Part shown: one piece after another, positions 58,891-63,860 of the stretch
Layout of the letters: each line of letters starts with the position of its first letter
Position numbering within the stretch: position 1 is the first letter of the stretch
NCBI RefSeq assembly: GCF_004348425.1
Contig: NZ_SMKK01000017.1
Span: 1-63,860 of the forward strand
From: Actinomadura sp. 7K507
GTDB lineage: Bacteria; Actinomycetota; Actinomycetes; Streptosporangiales; Streptosporangiaceae
Reading direction: 5' to 3'
DNA length: 63,860 nt
Position numbers and translations under genes: made by a program
The notes under the pieces: model-generated
What the model was told of the DNA's origin: nothing
Database searches by the model: none
The model's input: the letters and a program-made list of their open reading frames with translations, nothing else

Positions 58891-60198
58891 ATGAGCGAAC
58901 GTGTGCGGTTCCGTGTGCTCGGCCTCTCGATGATCCTGGTGATCGTCCTGCTGCTGGCGCTCACCGTGGCCCTGTTCAACAAGGCGTTCACCCCGGTGAC
59001 CGAAGTGACGGTGCGCGCCGAGCGCGCCGGCCTGCAGTTGCTGTCGCACTCGGACGTCAAGGTGCGGGGGCTGATCGTCGGGGAGGTGCGCGGCACCGAC
59101 GCCACCTCGCAGGGCGCGACGCTGCACCTGGCCCTCGACCCGGACAAGGCGAAGCTGATCCCGCGGAACGTGCAGGCGCGGCTGCTGCCGAAGACGCTGT
59201 TCGGCGAGAAGTACGTGGACCTGCACGTCCCGGAGCAGCCCGGCCCGCTGGGCGTGCCCGAGGGCGCCGTGATCCAGCAGGACCGCTCGCGGGTCGCCGT
59301 CGAGATCGACAAGCTGCTGAACGACCTGCTGCCGCTGCTGCAGGCGGTGAAGCCGGCGGAGCTGAACGCGACGCTGAACGCGCTGGCGACGGCGCTGCAG
59401 GGCCGCGGGGAGCAGCTCGGGCAGAACCTGGAGCAGGCGGACGCGCTGCTGAAGAAGATCAACCCGGAGCTCGGGACGCTGGTCCACGACCTGCACGGCC
59501 TGGCGGACGTGTCCGACATCTACCACGCCGCGGCGCCGGACCTGCTGCAGACGCTCCGCAACCTCAACGTGACCAGCCGGACGATCACCGACAAGACGGC
59601 GACGATCGAGCGGCTGATCCCGGCGACGACCGCGCTGGCGCAGGACGGCGACGCGTTCATGCGGCACAACGGACCGAAGATCATCGGCTTCAACATCGCG
59701 AACCGCGACGTGCTGAGCGTCGTCGCCCGGTACTCGCCGTCGCTGCCGTGCGTGCTGTCCGGGCTGATGAAGCTCAAGCCGGAGGCCGAGCGGGTGGCCG
59801 GCGGGGGCGGATCCAAGACGTTCAACCTGACCGTCGAGATCGTCAAGCCGCGGCCGGGCTACAAGAACCCGCTGGACCTGCCGGAGGTGAAGGACCAGCG
59901 CAACCCGCGCTGCTACGGCCTGCCGAACCCGAAGGTCCCGTTCCCGGACTACCTGGCGCTGGACGGCACGCAGGACGACCTGTGGTGGAAGGACCCCGAC
60001 CCGCCGAACGCGCCCGCCGGCGGCCGCGGCCGGGCGATGTCGAACGTCTTCGTCGACCCGGGCTCGATGAGCGAGAAGGAAAAGATCAAGAATGTCGTCG
60101 GGCCGATGACGCGGACCCCCGCCGACCAGGTCTCCGATGTGTCGGCGCTGATGTTCGGCCCGCTGCTGGGTGACGGATCGGTGGTGACGATCAAGTGA
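58891..60198 (+). CDS. Mce family protein, MceA position
   Basis: The 435-aa substrate-binding subunit has one N-terminal anchor helix (VLGLSMILVIVLLLALTVAL), an MlaD/Mce domain (EVTVRAERAGLQLLSHSDVK, GLIVGEVRGTD, LLPKTLFGEKYVDLHVPEQP), a long helical region (about 125-270) and a C-terminal domain with Cys and proline-rich sequence. Mce A-F proteins form a hexameric tunnel for lipid import. It overlaps the next gene by GTGA. Confidence 0.92.
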   Translation: MSERVRFRVLGLSMILVIVLLLALTVALFNKAFTPVTEVTVRAERAGLQLLSHSDVKVRGLIVGEVRGTDATSQGATLHLALDPDKAKLIPRNVQARLLPKTLFGEKYVDLHVPEQPGPLGVPEGAVIQQDRSRVAVEIDKLLNDLLPLLQAVKPAELNATLNALATALQGRGEQLGQNLEQADALLKKINPELGTLVHDLHGLADVSDIYHAAAPDLLQTLRNLNVTSRTITDKTATIERLIPATTALAQDGDAFMRHNGPKIIGFNIANRDVLSVVARYSPSLPCVLSGLMKLKPEAERVAGGGGSKTFNLTVEIVKPRPGYKNPLDLPEVKDQRNPRCYGLPNPKVPFPDYLALDGTQDDLWWKDPDPPNAPAGGRGRAMSNVFVDPGSMSEKEKIKNVVGPMTRTPADQVSDVSALMFGPLLGDGSVVTIK

Positions 60199-61226
60199 AG
60201 ACGACGAGTGCGCTGGTCAAGCTGACGTTGTTCGTTGTGGTCACCTCCGTCGCCACCGGCATCCTGGCGATGACGATCTCCAACGTGCGGTTCCGGTCCA
60301 CCAACAGCTACAAGGCGATCTTCTCGGACGTGACCGGGCTGCTGGAGAACGACGACGTGCGCGTCGCCGGCGTCCGGGTCGGCCAGATCGAGGACATCGA
60401 GCTCTACAAGGGCCACCAGGCCGAGGTGACGTTCAGCGTCCAGGACGACGACGCCCTGGAGGCGGGGCTGCCGACGTCCACGCAGGCGCACATCCGGTAC
60501 CGCAACCTGATGGGCCAGCGGTACCTGGCGCTGGCCGACGGCGCCGGCCAGGCCAACAGCTACCTGGACCCCGGCGACACGATCCCGATCGCGCAGACCA
60601 AGCCGGCGCTGGACCTGACGACGCTGTTCAACGGCTTCCGGCCGCTGTTCCGCGCGCTGGAGCCCGATGACGTCAACACGCTCGCCATGCAGATCATCAA
60701 GGTGCTGCAGGGTGAGGGCGGGACGATCAACAGCCTGCTCGCGCACGTCGCGTCGCTGACCAACACGCTCGCCGACCGGGACCGGGTCATCGGCCGGGTG
60801 GTCGACAACCTGAACACCGTCCTCGGCACCATCGACGACCGGCACGACGAGGTCAACCAGCTGATCCTGGACCTGCGCGGGTTCGTCAGCGGGGTGTCCG
60901 GCGACCGCCAGGCGATCTTCGACTCGGTGTCGGCGATCAACGACCTGACCGGCACCACGCAGGACCTGCTCGTCGACGCGCGTCCCGACATCAAGAACGA
61001 CATCGCCGGGCTGCGCAAGCTCACCGGGACGTTCAAGGACAACCGCCGCGACCTCGACGAGGGCCTGAAGCGGACGCCGAAGCGGCTGGAGGGGCTGATC
61101 AACATCTCCTCCTACGGGTCCTGGTTCAACATGTACATCTGCGGCCTCGACGCGCGCGTGCGGCTGCCGGGCGGACCCGTCTACCAGACGCCGGCGATCG
61201 TGAACGAGAACGCGAGGTGCAAGTAG
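60195..61226 (+). CDS. Mce family protein, MceB position
   Basis: The 343-aa product starts at GTG 60195. Anchor helix LTLFVVVTSVATGILAMTI, Mce domain with YKAIFSDVTGLLENDDVRVA, GVRVGQIEDIELYKGHQAEV and RYRNLMGQRYLALADG, then a helical tail ending near a Cys (FNMYICGLDARV). The MceC ATG follows directly at 61227. Confidence 0.92.
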   Translation: MKTTSALVKLTLFVVVTSVATGILAMTISNVRFRSTNSYKAIFSDVTGLLENDDVRVAGVRVGQIEDIELYKGHQAEVTFSVQDDDALEAGLPTSTQAHIRYRNLMGQRYLALADGAGQANSYLDPGDTIPIAQTKPALDLTTLFNGFRPLFRALEPDDVNTLAMQIIKVLQGEGGTINSLLAHVASLTNTLADRDRVIGRVVDNLNTVLGTIDDRHDEVNQLILDLRGFVSGVSGDRQAIFDSVSAINDLTGTTQDLLVDARPDIKNDIAGLRKLTGTFKDNRRDLDEGLKRTPKRLEGLINISSYGSWFNMYICGLDARVRLPGGPVYQTPAIVNENARCK

Positions 61227-62309
61227 ATGAGGGTCTCGTTCCGTGAACGCAACCCGACCCCGGTCGGCCTCATCGGGTTCGCGGTCATCATCGCGCTGGT
61301 CGTGCTGGCGATGAACCTGGGCAACATCCCGCTCATCTCCGGCGGTGAGACCCGCACCGCCGCGTTCAAGGAGGCCGCGGGGCTGAAGGCGGACGAGGAG
61401 GTCCGCATCGCCGGCGTGAAGGTCGGCGAGGTGAAGGAGCTGGAGCTGGACGGCGACCACGTCAAGGTCACCTTCCGGGTGGACGACGGGGTGGATCTCG
61501 GCGACCGCACCGAGGCCAGCATCAAGATCAAGACGGTGCTCGGCGCGCACTACCTGGAGCTCATCCCGCGCGGGAAGGGCGAGCTCGGCCGCAGCATCCC
61601 GATCGAGCGGACGCACGTCCCGTTCGAGGTCGTCCCCGCGATCAGCGAGCTGAGCCGGCGGGTCGGCGCGATCGACGTCGAGCAGGTGGCCAAGTCGTTC
61701 GACGTGCTGTCGGACACGTTCAGGAACTCCCCCGAGGAGGTCCGGGCGTCGCTGCAGGGCCTGCGGCGGCTGTCGGACACGATCGCGTCCCGTGACGAGG
61801 AGCTGCACGAGCTGACCGGCAAGGCCAAGGACGTGTCGAAGCTGCTCGCCGACCGCAACCAGGACTTCGCCGCGCTCGTCCAGGACGGCGACAAGGTGCT
61901 GCGGGCGGTGCAGGCCCGGCGCGACGTCATCCACCAGCTGCTGATCCGGACCGTGACCCTCTCCCAGCAGGTGAACGCGCTGATCAAGGAGAACGAGAAG
62001 CAGCTCCGGCCGATGCTGGACAACCTGTCGGCCGTCAACGACGTCCTGCTGAAGAACCAGAAGAACCTGGACCGGATCCTCCAGCTGTTCGCGCCGTTCG
62101 CCCGGCAGTTCGCCGACGTGACCGGCACGGGACGCTGGTTCGACTCCTGGATCCAGAACCTCATCCCGATCCCCGCCTCGATCGGGGACGCCCCGGCCGC
62201 CGGCGGGAACCAGACCCACCGGCAAGGCGGCCAGACCGGCAACGGCAGCGGCAACGGCAACGGCCAGACCGGCGTCACCGGTGACAACCCGTTGCCGTTC
62301 CTCCCCTGA
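61227..62309 (+). CDS. Mce family protein, MceC position
   Basis: The 360-aa product has anchor helix LIGFAVIIALVVLAMNLGNI, Mce domain AAGLKADEEVRIAGVKVGEV with TVLGAHYLELIPRGKGELGR, a helical region (about 120-300) and a Gly/Asn/Gln-rich tail. Abuts MceB (TAG then ATG). Confidence 0.92.
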   Translation: MRVSFRERNPTPVGLIGFAVIIALVVLAMNLGNIPLISGGETRTAAFKEAAGLKADEEVRIAGVKVGEVKELELDGDHVKVTFRVDDGVDLGDRTEASIKIKTVLGAHYLELIPRGKGELGRSIPIERTHVPFEVVPAISELSRRVGAIDVEQVAKSFDVLSDTFRNSPEEVRASLQGLRRLSDTIASRDEELHELTGKAKDVSKLLADRNQDFAALVQDGDKVLRAVQARRDVIHQLLIRTVTLSQQVNALIKENEKQLRPMLDNLSAVNDVLLKNQKNLDRILQLFAPFARQFADVTGTGRWFDSWIQNLIPIPASIGDAPAAGGNQTHRQGGQTGNGSGNGNGQTGVTGDNPLPFLP

Positions 62310-62323
62310 TCAGGCAGGTTCAC

Positions 62324-63598
62324 GTGCGCAATTCAGCAACCATCCTTCGCCTCGGCGGCGCGATACTCGCCGTCGCAGTGCTGGCTGCCGCGCTCCTGCT
62401 GGTGTTCCAGAGGGAGGAGCAGCGCCACATGACGGCGTACTTCACCAAGACCGTCGGCCTGTACGCGGGCGCCGACGTCCGCATCCTCGGCATCCCGGTC
62501 GGCGAGGTCACCAGCGTCGACCCGGTCGGCGACTCGGTGAAGGTCGGGCTGAAGTACGACGCCAAGTACAAGGTGCCCGCCAACGCGCAGGCGGTCATCA
62601 TCAACCAGACGCTCGTCGCCGACCGCTACATCCAGCTCACGCCCGTCTACAAGACCGGCCCGGTGCTGGCGGACGGGGCGACGCTGACGGTGAGCCGCAC
62701 CGCGGTCCCGGTCGAGATCGACGACATCGGCGGCAGCCTGAACGACCTCAGCAAGGCGCTCGGCCCCGAGGGCGCCAACAAGCCCGACGAGGACGGCACG
62801 GGGTCGCTGTCGGAGCTGCTGAAGGTCGGCGCCGACAACCTGGAGGGCCAGGGCGACGACATCCGCGCGACGATCGAGGACACCTCCAAGGCGCTCAGCA
62901 CGCTCAGCACCAACCGCGGCGACATCGCCGAGACGATCAAGAACCTGCGGGTCATCACCGACGCGATGAAGACCAACGACCAGCAGATCAAGTCGTTCAG
63001 CGGGCACCTCAACCAGGTGTCGGGGCAGCTCGCGGGGGAGAAGGAGGAGCTGAGCGCGGCGCTCAACACCCTCGCCCCGACGCTGCGCAACGTGCAGCGG
63101 TTCGTCAAGGACAACCGCAGCGAGCTGGCCTCCAACGTCCGGCAGCTCGCCCAGATCACCGGCGTGCTGGTGAAGGAGAGGGAGGCGCTGGCCGAGATCC
63201 TCACGGCCGGCCCGCTGGCCGTCAACAACCTGGCCCGCGCCTACGACCCGATCAGCGGCACGATCCACACCCGCAACAACTTCCGCCAGTTCCACGACCT
63301 GGCGGACTGGGTCTGCTCGCTGGCCTACTCGGTCGGTACGCCCGCCAAGGAGTGCCTCGACTTCGTCGAGCCGTACAACGGCATCGGCAAGGCGCTGACG
63401 GGCCTGCACCTGGACCTGTCCTGGATCACCGCGCTGACCACGCACTACGACCCGGTGCCGATCCCGCCGGACGCCTACGGCCCGCAGGGCCCGCCCAAGT
63501 CGGCGAACGGCGGCGGTGGCGGCGCCCGGAACAACGCCGCCGCGCCGCAGAGCCGGACCAACGACCTCAACGCGCTGATGCCTGGAGGTGGCCGATGA
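62324..63598 (+). CDS. Mce family protein, MceD position
   Basis: The 424-aa product starts at GTG 62324. Anchor helix ILAVAVLAAALLLVFQREEQ, Mce domain AYFTKTVGLYAGADVRILGI, PVGEVTSVDPVGDSVKVGLK, INQTLVADRYIQLTPVYKTG, and a long helical portion with the Cys residues DWVCSLAYSVGTPAKECLDF. The tail is Gly/Asn-rich. The stop overlaps the next ATG (ATGA). Confidence 0.92.
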   Translation: MRNSATILRLGGAILAVAVLAAALLLVFQREEQRHMTAYFTKTVGLYAGADVRILGIPVGEVTSVDPVGDSVKVGLKYDAKYKVPANAQAVIINQTLVADRYIQLTPVYKTGPVLADGATLTVSRTAVPVEIDDIGGSLNDLSKALGPEGANKPDEDGTGSLSELLKVGADNLEGQGDDIRATIEDTSKALSTLSTNRGDIAETIKNLRVITDAMKTNDQQIKSFSGHLNQVSGQLAGEKEELSAALNTLAPTLRNVQRFVKDNRSELASNVRQLAQITGVLVKEREALAEILTAGPLAVNNLARAYDPISGTIHTRNNFRQFHDLADWVCSLAYSVGTPAKECLDFVEPYNGIGKALTGLHLDLSWITALTTHYDPVPIPPDAYGPQGPPKSANGGGGGARNNAAAPQSRTNDLNALMPGGGR

Positions 63599-63860
63599 GC
63601 ACGACACGGCGCGTGCGCCGGGCAGGACGCCTCGCCGGCCGCCGCGCGCGGCTGTTCGGCGTCGCCGCGGTCGCGGGAGCGGCGGCCCTGTCGGGCTGCT
63701 CGTTCAACGGCGTGTCGTCGCTGCCGCTGCCCGGCGGCCCCGATCTCGGGCCGAACCCGAAGACCGTGAAGATCGAGTTCTCGAACGTGCTGGACCTCGT
63801 CCCGCAGTCGGCGGTCAAGGTCAACGACGTGTCGGTCGGGCAGGTCGAGGAGATCGACCT
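63595..63860 (+). CDS. Mce lipoprotein, MceE position (5' part, cut by window end)
   Basis: The first 88 residues are present. Twin-Arg-rich start, signal segment LFGVAAVAGAAALSGCSFNG with lipobox LSGC, then the start of the Mce domain (VKIEFSNVLDLVPQSAVKVN, DVSVGQVEEIDL). The lipobox identifies it as the MceE-type (LprK) subunit. The remainder and MceF lie beyond the window. Confidence 0.9.
   Translation, partial: MSTTRRVRRAGRLAGRRARLFGVAAVAGAAALSGCSFNGVSSLPLPGGPDLGPNPKTVKIEFSNVLDLVPQSAVKVNDVSVGQVEEID

Overview
This is about 64 kb of chromosome from a high-GC actinomycete. The evidence is GC-rich coding with many GTG starts and ATGA/TGATG gene overlaps, a WhiB protein, SigE-family sigma, YrbE/Mce transporter genes, and an SLP1/pSAM2-type integrative element. 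The gene content and order (nuo, htpX, yajQ, tRNA-Tyr, element, rpmG, two MaoC dehydratases, murB, aspC, tRNA-Trp, secE, nusG, rplK, rplA, rplJ, rplL) resemble the Streptomyces coelicolor region around SLP1 as I remember it. The mce operon after rplL and the stress cassette suggest a Thermomonosporaceae/Streptosporangiales-type organism such as Actinomadura. That placement is inference.

Layout. 1-8.4 kb: membrane arm of a complex I-type oxidoreductase (nuoI-J-K-L-M-N), then htpX and convergent yajQ. 8.5-26.4 kb: an integrative element in tRNA-Tyr, bounded by perfect 56-bp direct repeats. It looks composite. A left remnant (integrase 3' end, a HEPN-like AT-richer gene, a decayed third att copy) sits beside a main element carrying int, xis, a DnaB-N/DUF3987 replication protein, an FtsK-type Tra, a DUF2637 membrane protein, a WhiB-like protein and four GntR-type genes or remnants. 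Its right end holds decayed fragments and an uncharacterised small membrane protein plus XRE-type pair. 26.4-29.3 kb: small chromosomal genes, including a TetR/hydrolase divergent pair with a clear operator. 29.4-36.9 kb: a stressosome-type partner-switching operon (RsbR, RsbS, RsbT, RsbT-like/RsbX-like fusion, histidine kinase, response regulator-phosphatase) and a divergent PP2C-like gene.

37-48 kb: acyl-CoA dehydrogenase, tRNA-Thr, tRNA-Met, rpmG, HadA/HadB-type dehydratases, murB, two regulators, an adenosine deaminase-family gene, a secreted repeat protein, a SigE-family sigma with a candidate membrane partner, and aspartate aminotransferase behind a perfect 50-bp palindromic terminator. 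48-55.5 kb: tRNA-Trp, secE, nusG, rplK, rplA, three envelope proteins (two lipoproteins), an L10 leader with an attenuator-like hairpin, rplJ and rplL. A one-spacer, type I-E-like CRISPR relic appears to lie between nusG and rplK. 56 kb to the end: an mce lipid-import operon (MceG ATPase, YrbE1A/B, Mce A-D and the start of lipoprotein MceE).

How the genes work together. The element's genes cover integration, excision, autonomous replication and single-protein double-stranded DNA transfer, with GntR repressors reading CTAG-centred sites. The rsb operon should pass a signal from an RsbR/RsbS stressosome through RsbT to phosphatases, but no cognate sigma or STAS antagonist is encoded beside it. 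The strongest candidates for undescribed biology are the HEPN-like cargo gene, the XRE/membrane pair, the tandem GntR fusion operon, the fused RsbT-RsbX protein, and the CRISPR relic inside the ribosomal cluster.
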